Assembly (NCBI RefSeq): GCF_009800965.1
Contig: NZ_WUAF01000001.1
Location: 434,001-498,000 of the forward strand
Length of the DNA: 64,000 nucleotides
Source of the DNA: Cognatazoarcus halotolerans
Lineage (GTDB): Bacteria > Pseudomonadota > Gammaproteobacteria > Burkholderiales > Rhodocyclaceae
Direction of reading: 5' to 3'
In this document: piece by piece, positions 1-11,539 of the stretch
Position numbering within the stretch: the first letter of the stretch is position 1
How the letters are laid out: every line of letters begins with the position of its first letter
The notes under the pieces: model-generated
The model's input: the letters and a program-made list of their open reading frames with translations, nothing else
Told to the model about the DNA's origin: nothing
The model's database searches: none
Position numbers and translations under genes: made by a program

Positions 1-337
1 AAACCGGCGTCTGCCGCAGGAGCCAGCCAAGCAACAAGGCCGAACCCCAGCGCGCGCCCGCACCGACGATCGCACGTGCGTCGGACCGGTAGACCTGATC
101 GACGCTGAAATTGCGCCACACGTGTGCGAGACGCCTCACCCCGGCGTTGAAATCGTGCGCGGCGACGGCAAGTGCACAAGCGTTCACCGCACCCGCAGAG
201 GTACCGCAAAGGATCGGAAAGGGGTTGCTGGGCGCCCGTCCGCGGATTTCGCGAATCGCGACCAGCACGCCGACCTGGTAAGCGGCACGCGCACCACCAC
301 CTGTCAGTACTAATGCGGCCTTGCCCGTTCCGCTCAT
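1..337 (-). CDS. Patatin-like phospholipase, N-terminal part (cut by window start)
   Basis: I translated this from the minus strand because the gene runs off the left edge. The first 112 residues start with an ATG behind a good GGAGG ribosome site. They carry a glycine-rich oxyanion motif GGGARAAYQVGVL (about residues 13-25) and the nucleophile elbow GTSAG (Ser47). Both are hallmarks of patatin-family Ser-Asp lipid acyl hydrolases; the catalytic Asp lies outside the window. The substrate cannot be told from this part. It lies downstream of maeB on the same strand, separated by a 94-base gap with a hairpin, so it is probably a separate unit. Confidence 0.85.
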   Translation of the reverse strand, partial: MSGTGKAALVLTGGGARAAYQVGVLVAIREIRGRAPSNPFPILCGTSAGAVNACALAVAAHDFNAGVRRLAHVWRNFSVDQVYRSDARAIVGAGARWGSALLLGWLLRQTPV

Positions 338-385
338 TCCGTCCTCCGTTGGCGGGGATAGCGGCACGGGTCACGACAATCTTTA

Positions 386-418
386 GGGTCCGCGGCGCTC
401 GACTCTCCCCGCGGACCC
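386..418 (-). terminator. Hairpin behind maeB
   Basis: A perfect 10-bp inverted repeat (GGGTCCGCGG / CCGCGGACCC, 13-base loop) lies 14 bases past the maeB stop. The run after it is only TAAAGATTG, so it is a weak intrinsic terminator or an RNA 3'-end stabiliser. Confidence 0.5.
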
Positions 419-431
419 ACCCCGTGAGCGA

Positions 432-2708
432 TCAGGATGCTTCCTGAGCCGCCTCGACAACCGTCAGTGCGGTCATGTTCACGATTCGCCGCACGGTAGC
501 CGTTGGCGTAAGAATGTGCACGGGCTTGCTCGCGCCAAGCAGGATCGGCCCCACCGTCATGCCCTCGCCTGCCGCAGTCTTGAGCAGATTGTAGGCAATG
601 TTCGCCGCGTCGAGGGTCGGGAAGATCAACAGATTCGCGTCTTCGCGCATCTTCGCGTTGGGGAAGATCTGCAGACGCAGTTCGGCGTCCAGCGCGGCAT
701 CACCGTGCATTTCGCCCTCGACGTCCAGATCCGGGTGATCGCGATGAAGAATCGCAAGGGCTTCGCGCATCTTCTCCGAAGTCGGAGAGTCGTCCGCGCC
801 GAAGCTCGAATGCGACAACAGGGCGACCTTGGGTTCCACGCCGAAGCGCCGCATTTCCTCGGCCGCCAGCACGGTCATCTCGACCACCTGCTCGGGCGAG
901 GGATCATAGGTAACGTAGGTATCGGCGAGGAACACGGTCCGGTTGGGAAGATTGAGGACGTTCAGGGTGTAGCAGTTCTTGACCCCGGCACGACGACCCA
1001 GCACGGTCTCGATGAATTCGAGGTGCAGTCGCAACATGCCGTAGGTACCACAGATCAGCCCGTCCCCGTAGCCAAACTTGAGCAACAGCGCACCGATCAG
1101 GGTCGCGCGACGACGAACCTCTTTCTTCGCGTATTCGACCGACACACCCTTGCGCTCGAGCAAGGCGTGATAGTGCGTCCACAGCTCCTTGAAGCGCGGA
1201 TCGGAATCCGGATTGACCAGATCGAAATCCACCACTGCACGCATGCGCAGTCCGAAGCGTTCGATATTGTTCTGGATGACCTCCGGTCGCCCGATGAGGA
1301 TCGGCCGCGCAACACCTTCGTCCACGACGGTCTGCACCGCACGCAGCACGCGCTCCGATTCGCCCTCGGAATAGATGATCCGCTTCGGGTTCATCTTCGC
1401 CGCCGCGAAAACCGGCTTCATGATCAGGCCGGAATGCCAGACGAAGTTGTTCAGCTGGGCAACGTAGGCATCCCAGTCCTCGATCGGACGCGTCGCCACC
1501 CCCGAGTCCATGCCGGCCCTTGCCACCGCCGGCGCGATCTTGACGATCAGACGCGGATCAAAGGGGCGCGGAATGATGTATTCGGGACCGAATCCGGATA
1601 CTTTCTCGCCATAGGCGGCAGCCACGATGTCGCTTTGCTCGGCACGCGCCAACTCCGCAATCGCTCGTACCGCCGCAAGCTTCATCTCGTCGGTAATGGT
1701 TGTCGCGCCCACGTCCAGCGCGCCACGGAAAATGAACGGAAAGCAAAGTACGTTATTGACCTGATTAGGGTAATCCGAGCGGCCGGTCGCCATGATCGCA
1801 TCACTGCGCACCGCATGAACCTGCTCCGGGAGGATCTCGGGGGTCGGATTGGCGAGCGCAAGAATCAGCGGATTGGCGGCCATTTTCGCCACCATCTCCG
1901 GCTTCAGGACACCGCCGGCCGAAAGTCCGAGGAAGACATCGGCGCCTTCGATGATCTCCGCCAGTGTCCGCGCATCGGTCTTCTTGGCGTAGCGCGCCTT
2001 GATCGGATCCATCAGCGAAGTACGACCTTCGAAGACGGCGCCCTCGATATCGGTCACCCAGATGTTCTCGACAGGGATGCCGAGCATCACGAGCAACTCG
2101 AGACAGGCAAGTGCAGCGGCACCGGCACCAGAGGTGACCAGCTTGACCTCGTCGAGCGCCTTTCCCTGCATCTGCAGGCCATTGAGGATCGCCGCACCCA
2201 CCACGATCGCCGTCCCATGCTGGTCGTCGTGGAAGACCGGGATCTTCATCCGCTCGCGCAACTTCTTCTCGATATAGAAGCACTCGGGCGCCTTGATGTC
2301 CTCGAGGTTGATGCCGCCAAACGTCGGCTCGAGCGCCGCGATCATGTCGATCAACTTGTCGGCATCCGGCTCGTCGACCTCGAGATCGAAGACGTCGATG
2401 CCGGCAAACTTCTTGAACAGGACGCCCTTGCCCTCCATGACCGGCTTGGCGGCAAGCGGTCCGATATTGCCAAGGCCCAGCACTGCGGTGCCATTGGTGA
2501 CGACGCCGATCAGATTCGAACGGGACGTCAGCATTGCCGCCTCGGCCGGATCCTCGACAATCGCATCACATGCCGCCGCGACGCCTGGCGAGTACGCAAG
2601 GGACAGATCCTGCTGGTTGGTCAACGCCTTGGTCGGCGCAATTGCAATCTTGCCCGGCCGCGGGAGGCGGTGGTAATCGAGTGCAGCGGCACGAATACGT
2701 TCATCCAT
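432..2708 (-). CDS. maeB: NADP-dependent malic enzyme with phosphotransacetylase-like domain
   Basis: It oxidatively decarboxylates malate to pyruvate and makes NADPH in the cytosol. The protein has 758 residues, the usual length of the MaeB class. The malic enzyme half holds Tyr39 in [11 protein letters not shown], Lys94 in the [13 protein letters not shown] segment, the acidic pair Asp161-Asp162 in FHDDQHGTA and a GLGNIG nucleotide loop near 78. Residues from about 430 to the end resemble phosphotransacetylase, a domain known in this family to be regulatory rather than catalytic. I chose the internal start [14 protein letters not shown] because it is the family N-terminus; an in-frame ATG 15 codons upstream is possible. 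It is divergent from pckG, so the two C4/C3 interconversion enzymes face each other. Confidence 0.95.
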   Translation of the reverse strand: MDERIRAAALDYHRLPRPGKIAIAPTKALTNQQDLSLAYSPGVAAACDAIVEDPAEAAMLTSRSNLIGVVTNGTAVLGLGNIGPLAAKPVMEGKGVLFKKFAGIDVFDLEVDEPDADKLIDMIAALEPTFGGINLEDIKAPECFYIEKKLRERMKIPVFHDDQHGTAIVVGAAILNGLQMQGKALDEVKLVTSGAGAAALACLELLVMLGIPVENIWVTDIEGAVFEGRTSLMDPIKARYAKKTDARTLAEIIEGADVFLGLSAGGVLKPEMVAKMAANPLILALANPTPEILPEQVHAVRSDAIMATGRSDYPNQVNNVLCFPFIFRGALDVGATTITDEMKLAAVRAIAELARAEQSDIVAAAYGEKVSGFGPEYIIPRPFDPRLIVKIAPAVARAGMDSGVATRPIEDWDAYVAQLNNFVWHSGLIMKPVFAAAKMNPKRIIYSEGESERVLRAVQTVVDEGVARPILIGRPEVIQNNIERFGLRMRAVVDFDLVNPDSDPRFKELWTHYHALLERKGVSVEYAKKEVRRRATLIGALLLKFGYGDGLICGTYGMLRLHLEFIETVLGRRAGVKNCYTLNVLNLPNRTVFLADTYVTYDPSPEQVVEMTVLAAEEMRRFGVEPKVALLSHSSFGADDSPTSEKMREALAILHRDHPDLDVEGEMHGDAALDAELRLQIFPNAKMREDANLLIFPTLDAANIAYNLLKTAAGEGMTVGPILLGASKPVHILTPTATVRRIVNMTALTVVEAAQEAS

Positions 2709-4910
<2,202 letters not shown>

Positions 4911-4942
4911 TTGAGGGCGGCATTGCGCCGCCCCGGGACAGG

Positions 4943-4970
4943 AAAGGTCGGCGTTCGCCGGCCTTTTTTG
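4943..4970 (+). terminator. Intrinsic terminator of pckG
   Basis: Stem AAGGTCGGCG / CGCCGGCCTT with a two-base loop and one G-T pair runs directly into TTTTTG. Confidence 0.85.
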
Positions 4971-5063
4971 CTTGTTTGCCGCCATCGACACGCCGGGGGC
5001 CATGCCGGCCGATCCGACCCATGAACCTGTGGTCTCGGGAAGAGGCCACTCAGGAGAGCTTTC

Positions 5064-6236
5064 ATGCAACGCGACCTCCCGCTTGCCCGACGCATGCGCG
5101 ACATCCAGCCCTTTCGTGCAATGCGCATTCTGGTACGCGCCCATGAACTCCAGACACAGGGGCGCGACGTGATCCACATGGAAGTCGGCGAACCGGATTT
5201 CCCGACCCCGCCGCCGATCTGCGAAGCGGCCGCACGCTTCATCGCCACCGGCAACGTCCACTACAGCGGCGCGGCCGGCATACCGCAGCTGCGCGACGCG
5301 ATCGCGCGCTTCTACGATGATCGATTCGGCATCGACGTCGAACCGGAACGCATCATCGTCACAAATGGGGCCTCGGGAGCGCTCATGCTCGCACTCGGGG
5401 TCACCACGAACCCAGGGGACGAATGGCTCGTGCCCGACCCGAGCTACCCATCGAACCGGCATTTCGTGCGTGCCTTCGAAGGCACGGCAAGATCGCTGCC
5501 GGTCGACGCTTCGACCGCGTTCCAGCCCACGCTTGCCCAGGTCGAGGCAGCATGGTCACCCAATACACGGGGCCTTATGGTTGCAACCCCCTCGAACCCC
5601 ACCGGGACCGTGCTGGAGGCGGAGGAAATCGACTGCCTCAACGCGGCAGTGAGGAAGCGCGGCGGCATCCTGCTTGTCGACGAGATCTATCAGGGGCTGA
5701 CCTACGGGACGGATGACCACACCGCACTTGCCCACCACGACGACGTATTCGTGGTGAATAGCTTTTCGAAGTTCTTCGGCATGACGGGCTGGCGGCTCGG
5801 CTGGCTGGTCGCGCCACGATCGCATGTCGGAGAGGTCGAAAAACTGGCCCAGCATTTCTTCATCTCGCCGTCGACACCGGCACAGCATGCCGCACTCGCC
5901 GCCTTCGAACCAGCAACCCAGGCCCTGCTGGAAGAACGGCGCGATATTTTCAGGGAACGGCGTGATCTGCTGTTGCCGGCACTGCGGGATCTCGGCTTCG
6001 GCATCGCGGCCGAACCGCAGGGCGCGTTCTATATCTATGCGGACGTAACCGGCATCAGCAATGACGCGGAGGGACTGGCGGCACGGCTGCTCGAAGAGGC
6101 TTTCGTCGCGACGACACCGGGTACCGATTTCGGCCACCACAGGGCCAACGAACATCTGCGCATCGCCTACACCACATCACACGAACGCCTCGAAGAGGCC
6201 GTAGAGCGGATAGCAAGCACACTGCGCCGTGGCTGA
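5064..6236 (+). CDS. Class I/II pyridoxal-phosphate aminotransferase
   Basis: This 390-residue fold-type I aminotransferase is closest in motif to aspartate or alanine aminotransferases. The N-terminal block MEVGEPDFPTPPPICEAA, the NPTGT segment, the VDEIYQGLTYG block and the cofactor lysine Lys236 in SFSKFFGMTGWRLGW are all present, with a C-terminal LRIAYTTS arginine for the substrate carboxylate. It starts with an ATG behind AGGAGAGC. It lies alone between two terminators. The amino donor cannot be read from the sequence. Confidence 0.9.
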   Translation: MQRDLPLARRMRDIQPFRAMRILVRAHELQTQGRDVIHMEVGEPDFPTPPPICEAAARFIATGNVHYSGAAGIPQLRDAIARFYDDRFGIDVEPERIIVTNGASGALMLALGVTTNPGDEWLVPDPSYPSNRHFVRAFEGTARSLPVDASTAFQPTLAQVEAAWSPNTRGLMVATPSNPTGTVLEAEEIDCLNAAVRKRGGILLVDEIYQGLTYGTDDHTALAHHDDVFVVNSFSKFFGMTGWRLGWLVAPRSHVGEVEKLAQHFFISPSTPAQHAALAAFEPATQALLEERRDIFRERRDLLLPALRDLGFGIAAEPQGAFYIYADVTGISNDAEGLAARLLEEAFVATTPGTDFGHHRANEHLRIAYTTSHERLEEAVERIASTLRRG

Positions 6237-6243
6237 GCGAACC

Positions 6244-6270
6244 CGGGTCGGCGATGCCGGCCCGTTCTTC
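6244..6270 (+). terminator. Intrinsic terminator after the aminotransferase gene
   Basis: Stem CGGGTCGGC / GCCGGCCCG with a GAT loop is followed by TTCTTCTC. It starts eight bases after the stop and faces the convergent transglycosylase gene. Confidence 0.75.
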
Positions 6271-6290
6271 TCACTACGCAGCCCCGCGAC

Positions 6291-6989
6291 TCAAGCGTCG
6301 GCAGAACCCCGTGCGGCAACCGCAAGGCGCGACTGCATCGAGAGGACCTTGTTCGCGTAGCGCGCCTGCGCGTCATTGCTCGCGCCACCGTAATACTGCA
6401 GCGCAGCCTGCAGAGAGCCGGTTCGCTGAAGGCCTTCCTTGAGCACCATCGCCCCGACCCGAATGTTGGTGAGCGGATCGAACAGCGCGTCCTCGCCCGC
6501 ATCGTCGCCGATCTTGTCCATGTGGAAGCGGGGGATGACCTGCATCAGACCCTGCGCACCAACCCCACTCTCGGCAAACGGATTGAAGCTGGACTCGACG
6601 GCAATCACGGCAACCAGCAGCAGCGGATCGAGGCCAAGCTTGCGTCCGGTCGACTCCGCTGTGGCGAGAATCGGCCTCAGGGCGACCCGCGAAACCTTGT
6701 AGCGCCGCGACACGAAACGCTTTACGCGCTCCATCTCCGGGCTCAGTTTGACGGTCCGCGAGGCCACTGGCGTTGGCACCGCATCGCCAAGATCGGGCGC
6801 GTGCAATTCGGCGGCACTGGCAGCACCGACGGCCGCGCCACCAAATGCCAACGAGCCGCTTTGGATGAAGCTCGCGCCATGATAGGCCGTGGTGACCAGA
6901 CCGACGGTGAGGAGCCCTCCATGGATCACGCGACCAAGACGGGGAGCAAGACGATTGCGTACTGCCGACAAGCAAGTTGCGATTTTCAT
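6291..6989 (-). CDS. Lytic transglycosylase (SLT domain), membrane-anchored or secreted
   Basis: It cleaves the glycan strands of peptidoglycan to 1,6-anhydromuramoyl products in the periplasm. The 232-residue protein has a hydrophobic segment at about 22-43, then a soltTlike domain with catalytic Glu132 in ESSFNP and the family block GAQGLMQVIP (about 144-153). The start MKIATCL is set by a strong GGGGAGG ribosome site. The frame stays open for 56 more codons upstream, so a longer form cannot be fully excluded. A near-consensus promoter about 260 bases upstream would give a long leader. AmpD, coded nearby, acts on the anhydro-muropeptides such enzymes release. Confidence 0.88.
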   Translation of the reverse strand: MKIATCLSAVRNRLAPRLGRVIHGGLLTVGLVTTAYHGASFIQSGSLAFGGAAVGAASAAELHAPDLGDAVPTPVASRTVKLSPEMERVKRFVSRRYKVSRVALRPILATAESTGRKLGLDPLLLVAVIAVESSFNPFAESGVGAQGLMQVIPRFHMDKIGDDAGEDALFDPLTNIRVGAMVLKEGLQRTGSLQAALQYYGGASNDAQARYANKVLSMQSRLAVAARGSADA

Positions 6990-7247
6990 GGTACCTCCCC
7001 GCTGTGGCCCCGTTTGAGCACAAGCGCGTCCCCTGGTCTCGCCATGAAGCCTGAAACGGGAACTTCGCTTGCTCGCCACAACCTGCAGAGCGCGGGCCGG
7101 GCAACGATGGTCGCCAGTAGTCGTCAAGACCGCCGCCGCAACCAGACGACGATCCACGTGGTGCGAACGTCCATATTGATTGTGTACCCGCGATTACGGG
7201 CATCACCGCACCTGAAAAGCAGAATGCTGCCATGCAGCACGGAGCGG

Positions 7248-7276
7248 ATTCTATGTACCGCCCCCGCTAAAGTCAA
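7248..7276 (-). promoter_or_regulatory. Sigma70-like promoter of the lytic transglycosylase gene
   Basis: On the minus strand TTGACT (7271-7276) is followed after exactly 17 bases by TAGAAT (7248-7253). Transcription would start near 7241, about 250 bases before the chosen start codon. Confidence 0.65.
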
Positions 7277-7368
7277 TCGGCCGGAAAGCCGCGCCCCACC
7301 ATCGTTTCCGCTCCGGGCGAGCGTGCACGCGAACAATCACGCGGGTTCACAACATTGACACAAAATGT

Positions 7369-7394
7369 AAGGGCGCCTCCGCGGAGGCGCCCTT
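7369..7394 (-). terminator. Intrinsic terminator of kbp
   Basis: A perfect 12-bp stem (AAGGGCGCCTCC / GGAGGCGCCCTT) with a two-base loop lies 42 bases past the kbp stop. The following T-run is short and broken (ACATTTTG). Confidence 0.75.
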
Positions 7395-7436
7395 CCTGAT
7401 CCGAACGCCGCGCGACGGGCGGTAGCGGATGCGCGA

Positions 7437-7940
7437 TCAGGCCTGCGGCGGGATGCGCAAAACCTGGCCCGGATAGATCTTGTCCGGGTGAGAAAGCATC
7501 GGTTTGTTGGCCTCGAAAATCGCCATGTACTTGTTGGCGTTGCCGTACTGCGCCTTGGCAATCGCCGAGAGCGTATCGCCGCGCTTGACCGTATAGAAAA
7601 CGGCTTCGGCTTCCGGCGAAGAGACACTCATGTTGTCCTGCACTTCCCCGACGCCCTGCACATTGCCGGCAGCCAGCAGGATGCGCTCCTTCGCAGCCTG
7701 ATCCGGCGCGGTCCCCGAAACGGTGACGACGCCAGTGCTGCCATCGAAGGACACGACCAGATCGGCGGGCGCCAGATTCAGGGTGGCGATGTAATGCTTG
7801 ATTGCAGCCGCGGCCTTGTCGTTGGCGGCGGCAACGTTGTCGGCCGTGGGGTTCGTGGCGGCTGCCTCCTGGGCGGCTTTAGCCTCACCGCTACCAAACA
7901 GTTTTTCCCCGGCATCCTTGATGAAACTGAACAAACCCAT
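7437..7940 (-). CDS. kbp: BON-LysM protein, potassium-binding protein Kbp (YgaU-like)
   Basis: The 167-residue protein starts MGLFSFIKDAGEKLF, the conserved N-terminus of E. coli YgaU/Kbp. A BON domain follows (about residues 30-95) and a C-terminal LysM domain (about 115-163) with YTVKRGDTLSAIAKAQYG and YPGQVLRIP. In E. coli this protein binds K+ in the cytoplasm and has a role in stress; I infer the same role here. There is no signal peptide. The start is supported by CAGGAGATCAGC just upstream, and a longer in-frame start was rejected for lack of one. Confidence 0.92.
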   Translation of the reverse strand: MGLFSFIKDAGEKLFGSGEAKAAQEAAATNPTADNVAAANDKAAAAIKHYIATLNLAPADLVVSFDGSTGVVTVSGTAPDQAAKERILLAAGNVQGVGEVQDNMSVSSPEAEAVFYTVKRGDTLSAIAKAQYGNANKYMAIFEANKPMLSHPDKIYPGQVLRIPPQA

Positions 7941-8055
7941 GCTGATCTCCTGAAGTGAAAATGGCTGCAACCCAAAACTTATACGACAGACAGACTGCAC
8001 AGACCAGCTTTGCCGCAATAAATTTGGTGTCAATTCGCCGGCCGTGCGGCGCCCG

Positions 8056-8619
8056 TCAGGCGCGCACCAAACCCGATCCGGCGAGCGCCAACTCGAGGTT
8101 GGCCCAGCGAAACAGCGGGCCCGGATCGGTCTTTCGTCCGGGAGCTATCTCCGAGTGCCCCATCACGGAGACGATCGGATGTCGCCTCGCAAGTCCCGCC
8201 AGCAACGCGCAGAGCACCTGATATTGACGCTCTTCAAAGCCTTGCGTGTCACACCCCTCGAGCTCGATACCGACCGAAAAATCATTGCAGCGAGAGCGTC
8301 CCCGCCAAGTCGACTGCCCGGCATGCCACGCCCTGTGCGTAGTCGGCACGAACTGGATCAGCCTGCCATCCCGTCGCACGAAAAAATGCGCCGACACGCG
8401 AAGGTGAGCGATCTCCTGATAATACGGATGCTCTGCGGGATCGAGCGTATTGCAGAAGAGTTGCATCACGCCCGGACCACCGAATTGATCCGGCGGAAGG
8501 CTGATGGCATGGATCACCGCAAGCTCCACCTCGCAGCCGGCCGGCCGTTCATCCTGGTTTGGCGACTCGATGCGCTCAACGCCAAGTCCCCATCCGGAGG
8601 CGTCTATCTCGATCCTCAC
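8056..8619 (-). CDS. ampD: 1,6-anhydro-N-acetylmuramyl-L-alanine amidase AmpD
   Basis: It removes the peptide from anhydromuropeptides in the cytoplasm, a step of cell-wall recycling that in many bacteria also sets beta-lactamase induction. The 187-residue length fits AmpD. Zinc ligands are His37 (IHAISLP), His155 (GHSEIAPGRKTDPG) and Asp165; Glu119 and Lys163 match the catalytic pair. The start is a GTG whose last two bases form part of the pilR stop (GTGA overlap), so the gene is translationally coupled to pilR. Confidence 0.95.
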   Translation of the reverse strand: MRIEIDASGWGLGVERIESPNQDERPAGCEVELAVIHAISLPPDQFGGPGVMQLFCNTLDPAEHPYYQEIAHLRVSAHFFVRRDGRLIQFVPTTHRAWHAGQSTWRGRSRCNDFSVGIELEGCDTQGFEERQYQVLCALLAGLARRHPIVSVMGHSEIAPGRKTDPGPLFRWANLELALAGSGLVRA

Positions 8620-9995
8620 GAGCCGTCTTTCATGCCCAGGCGTTCCATGCGATATCGCAACGAACGGAACGTGATGCCGAGGAGCCGGGCAGCCGCCGTG
8701 CGATTGCCGGTCGTCTTCTGCAGCGCGCCGGAAATCGCCGCACGCTCGATGCCGTCGAGGTACTCCTGCAAGGGCCGGTCCTCACCACTACCGCTCGCAC
8801 CGCGGGTTCCCGCCTCCCCATCGACCGGATCGAGCAGCAGATCCTCCTCATGAATCACCGAACCACCCGACAGTGCAAGCGCCCGTTCGAGGATGTTCTC
8901 GAGTTCCCGCACGTTACCGGGGAAACCGTAGCGGGAAAGAGCCTCGAGCGCGGCGCGCGACAGCGTGGGCGGCGGGCTGCCCGCCCCCTCGGCGATCTTG
9001 GCCAACAGGGCGACGGCGAGACCCTCGATATCCTCACGCCGCTCGCGAAGCGAAGGCATGCGCAGCTCGATCACGTTGAGCCGGTAGAACAGATCCTGCC
9101 GGAACAGCGCGTCATCGACCTGCGCCCGAAGGTTCTTGTGTGTCGCCGAGACGATGCGCACATCGACCGGCGTCTCGGCCGTGTCACCGATACGCCGCAC
9201 GCGCTTTTCCTGAATGACCCGCAGGAGCTTGACCTGCATCGAAAGCGGCAGGTCGGCGACCTCATCGAGAAACAGGGTGCCGCCATTGGCTGCCTGGAAG
9301 AACCCATCACGATCGGCTTCGGCGCCGGTGAACGCCCCCTTGCGGTAACCGAAAAACTCACTCTCCATGAGGTTTTCCGGAATCGCGCCGCAGTTCACCG
9401 CGATGAAAGAATGGTCGGCACGCGAACCCGACTCGTGAATGAGCCGCGCGGCACGCTCCTTGCCGCTGCCCGACTCACCCGATATATGCACTGCGGCCTG
9501 GCTGCGGGCGAGCTTGCCGATCATGCTTCGGACCTGTTCCATGGCTGGCGAATCGCCAAGCAGGGAGCTCGAAGGAGAACCTTCGCCGCTGGAGGAGGCG
9601 CCCGGCACCCGGAATACCGATTTCACCAGGGCGCGCAGCTGGTCGAGCGACACCGGCTTGGCGAGGTAGTCGAAGGCACCGGCCTTGAGGGCCGTGACCG
9701 CGTTCTCCATGCTGCCGAACGCCGTGATGACAGCCACCGGCAAATCCCGGCAGTGCTTGCTGATATGGGCAACCAGCTCCAGTCCGTCTCCGTCGGGCAG
9801 GCGCATGTCGGTCAAACAGAGGCGGTATTCGCGCTCCGCAAGCAGGCGTTTGGCATCGGCCACGGTTGCGGCCCCGTCCGCCATCAGCCCCATGCGGATG
9901 AGGGTCAGCTCGAGCAGTTCGCGGATGTCGTCCTCATCGTCGACAATGAGTACCTCGGGGGTCTTTGATCGGCTGCGTCGGTCCTGCTGAATCAT
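8616..9995 (-). CDS. pilR: Sigma54-dependent response regulator PilR
   Basis: This NtrC-type activator has 459 residues. The receiver domain (about 15-130) has the phosphate-accepting Asp63 in LTDMRLPDGD. The AAA+ domain has the Walker A GESGSGKE and the GAFTGA loop that contacts sigma54 RNA polymerase. A Fis-type helix-turn-helix (NRTAAARLLGITFRSLRYRM) ends the protein. The start codon overlaps the pilS stop in an ATGA. Pairing with a multi-span PilS-like kinase points to control of type IV pilus genes such as pilA; no pil gene lies in the window, so the target is inferred. Confidence 0.92.
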   Translation of the reverse strand: MIQQDRRSRSKTPEVLIVDDEDDIRELLELTLIRMGLMADGAATVADAKRLLAEREYRLCLTDMRLPDGDGLELVAHISKHCRDLPVAVITAFGSMENAVTALKAGAFDYLAKPVSLDQLRALVKSVFRVPGASSSGEGSPSSSLLGDSPAMEQVRSMIGKLARSQAAVHISGESGSGKERAARLIHESGSRADHSFIAVNCGAIPENLMESEFFGYRKGAFTGAEADRDGFFQAANGGTLFLDEVADLPLSMQVKLLRVIQEKRVRRIGDTAETPVDVRIVSATHKNLRAQVDDALFRQDLFYRLNVIELRMPSLRERREDIEGLAVALLAKIAEGAGSPPPTLSRAALEALSRYGFPGNVRELENILERALALSGGSVIHEEDLLLDPVDGEAGTRGASGSGEDRPLQEYLDGIERAAISGALQKTTGNRTAAARLLGITFRSLRYRMERLGMKDGS

Positions 9996-11539
9996 GGCGT
10001 GCTGCGTCCACTCAGGCGCAACTGGGCGCCCGGCTGATTTTCGAGGATATCGATGGAAGCGCGATTGGCGTCGGCCAGTTCGCGCGCGATGTAAAGCCCC
10101 AGCCCCGTACCCTTGGAGTGCGTTGTGTAGAAAGGTTCGAACGCGTGGTTGCGCGCTTCGGCCGGAATGCCGGGGCCATCGTCGATGATCGACAGGGCCG
10201 TGCGCCCGTCTGCAAGCGCGCTTCCGACAAGTCGGATCGATCCCGGCAGCCCGCTGCAATACCGCCGGGCATTGCCGAGCAGGTTCCAGAGAATCTGGTG
10301 GAGGTGGGCACGATCGAAGGCGATCGTCAGATCGGCCGGCAGCTCGATCCGGAACACCGCGCGCTCCACGAGATCGTGGACGGTGAACTCATCGAGGAAA
10401 TCGCGTACGAACGCATCGAGTTGAAGTTTCTCGGTGAGCGCCTGATCGCGCCTCCCGAGCGCGAGCACGTCCCGGACGAGTTGCTCGATGCGCAGGGAGT
10501 TGTCATTGATGATGCGGATCAACCTGACCTGCATCTCGCTGCGCTTTTCGTCGCGCAACAATTCCGCCGCGTGCGTGACCGCCGAAAGCGGATTGCGGAT
10601 CTCGTGGGCAATGCTCGCGGTCAGACGCCCGAGCGCAGCCAGTTTGATCTGCTGCGCCTGGGACTGAACCCGGTCCAGGTCCTCGAGATATATCAGCACG
10701 TCGCCGGCGTCATTGACCACCCCCATCGACTTGCATTGCAGCGTCTTGCTGCCATGTTCGACACGGCATTGACGAGGGTCGACAAAGTCGAACCCCTGGG
10801 CGGGAACGTGGGCCGACAAGAGCTCGCCGGGAGCGAGCCAGTCACCGAGCAGGTCTGTCGCGCGCGGGTTGAACATGCGCACCCTTCCATCCGCAGCCAG
10901 AACGACAACGCCATCGGGCATGTCGCGAATGATCTGTTCGTTGAGTGCCTGCTGCCGCTGCAGGTCCTCACCCCGCTCCAGGGCAAGGCGTTCGTTGGCC
11001 TGAGCGCGCAGCGCCAGGAGCCGCGCCACCAGCGCGACGGTGAAGAAACCGATGCACAGCAGCCCGACGGAAAAGAAATCTGCGGAACCGTCACGAAACA
11101 GACGCAGGCCGCTTTCGGCAAGCACCGCGACGGTCGCCAGGGCGGCATAGAAAAGGACCATCCGGCCCTCCGCGACCAGCCCCGCGCCCGCGAGCACCAC
11201 CAGCATCAGCAGGGGGATGCCGCTGCGATAACCGCCACTGGCCCACATGAACATGGTCAGCGCGGCCACATCGATCAGCACCTGGATCGTCAGCAGCCGG
11301 CTCATGCCCAGGCGCCTGCCCGCGTCCGGGAAACCGAGCAGCAAAACAGCCAGCAGATAGGCGCCCGCAGTCGCGATGAACAGCGTCGGAGCCTGCTGGC
11401 CGAGGTCCAGGGCCCGCCCCACCGTCAGGAAGACGGCGGCGATGACCAGGCGAAAGAGATTGAAGTAGCGCATTGCGGCCCAGCGGGCCGCGTCAAAGCT
11501 GGTATCCGGGTTCGCGGTCAACACCAGGGACGGCCTCAA
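9992..11539 (-). CDS. pilS: Membrane sensor histidine kinase PilS
   Basis: The 515-residue protein has about six N-terminal membrane spans (residues 25-180) in the typical PilS layout with YFNLFRLVIAAVFL and GGYRSGIPLLMLVVLAG. A PAS domain (about 205-300) follows, then an H-box SIAHEIRNPLSA and a C-terminal HATPase with DDGPGIP and GTGLGLYIA. In Pseudomonas PilS reads pilin levels in the membrane and phosphorylates PilR. The start TTG overlaps the stop of the preceding gene as TTGA; an ATG 22 codons in (MRYFNLFRL) is an alternative. Confidence 0.92.
   Translation of the reverse strand: MRPSLVLTANPDTSFDAARWAAMRYFNLFRLVIAAVFLTVGRALDLGQQAPTLFIATAGAYLLAVLLLGFPDAGRRLGMSRLLTIQVLIDVAALTMFMWASGGYRSGIPLLMLVVLAGAGLVAEGRMVLFYAALATVAVLAESGLRLFRDGSADFFSVGLLCIGFFTVALVARLLALRAQANERLALERGEDLQRQQALNEQIIRDMPDGVVVLAADGRVRMFNPRATDLLGDWLAPGELLSAHVPAQGFDFVDPRQCRVEHGSKTLQCKSMGVVNDAGDVLIYLEDLDRVQSQAQQIKLAALGRLTASIAHEIRNPLSAVTHAAELLRDEKRSEMQVRLIRIINDNSLRIEQLVRDVLALGRRDQALTEKLQLDAFVRDFLDEFTVHDLVERAVFRIELPADLTIAFDRAHLHQILWNLLGNARRYCSGLPGSIRLVGSALADGRTALSIIDDGPGIPAEARNHAFEPFYTTHSKGTGLGLYIARELADANRASIDILENQPGAQLRLSGRSTP

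Larger units (their letters stand above)
6990..7436. other. Intergenic region between transglycosylase and kbp
   Basis: No gene with coding support lies in these 447 bases. They hold the transglycosylase promoter (7248-7276), a small dyad TGCTGC/GCAGCA at 7225-7239 right at the predicted transcript start, a roughly 250-base leader, and the kbp terminator (7369-7394). Confidence 0.6.

Noticed and set aside
6990-7157. N-terminal extension of the lytic transglycosylase
   Set aside because: Open frame only; the residues look random, and a strong ribosome site supports the internal ATG.
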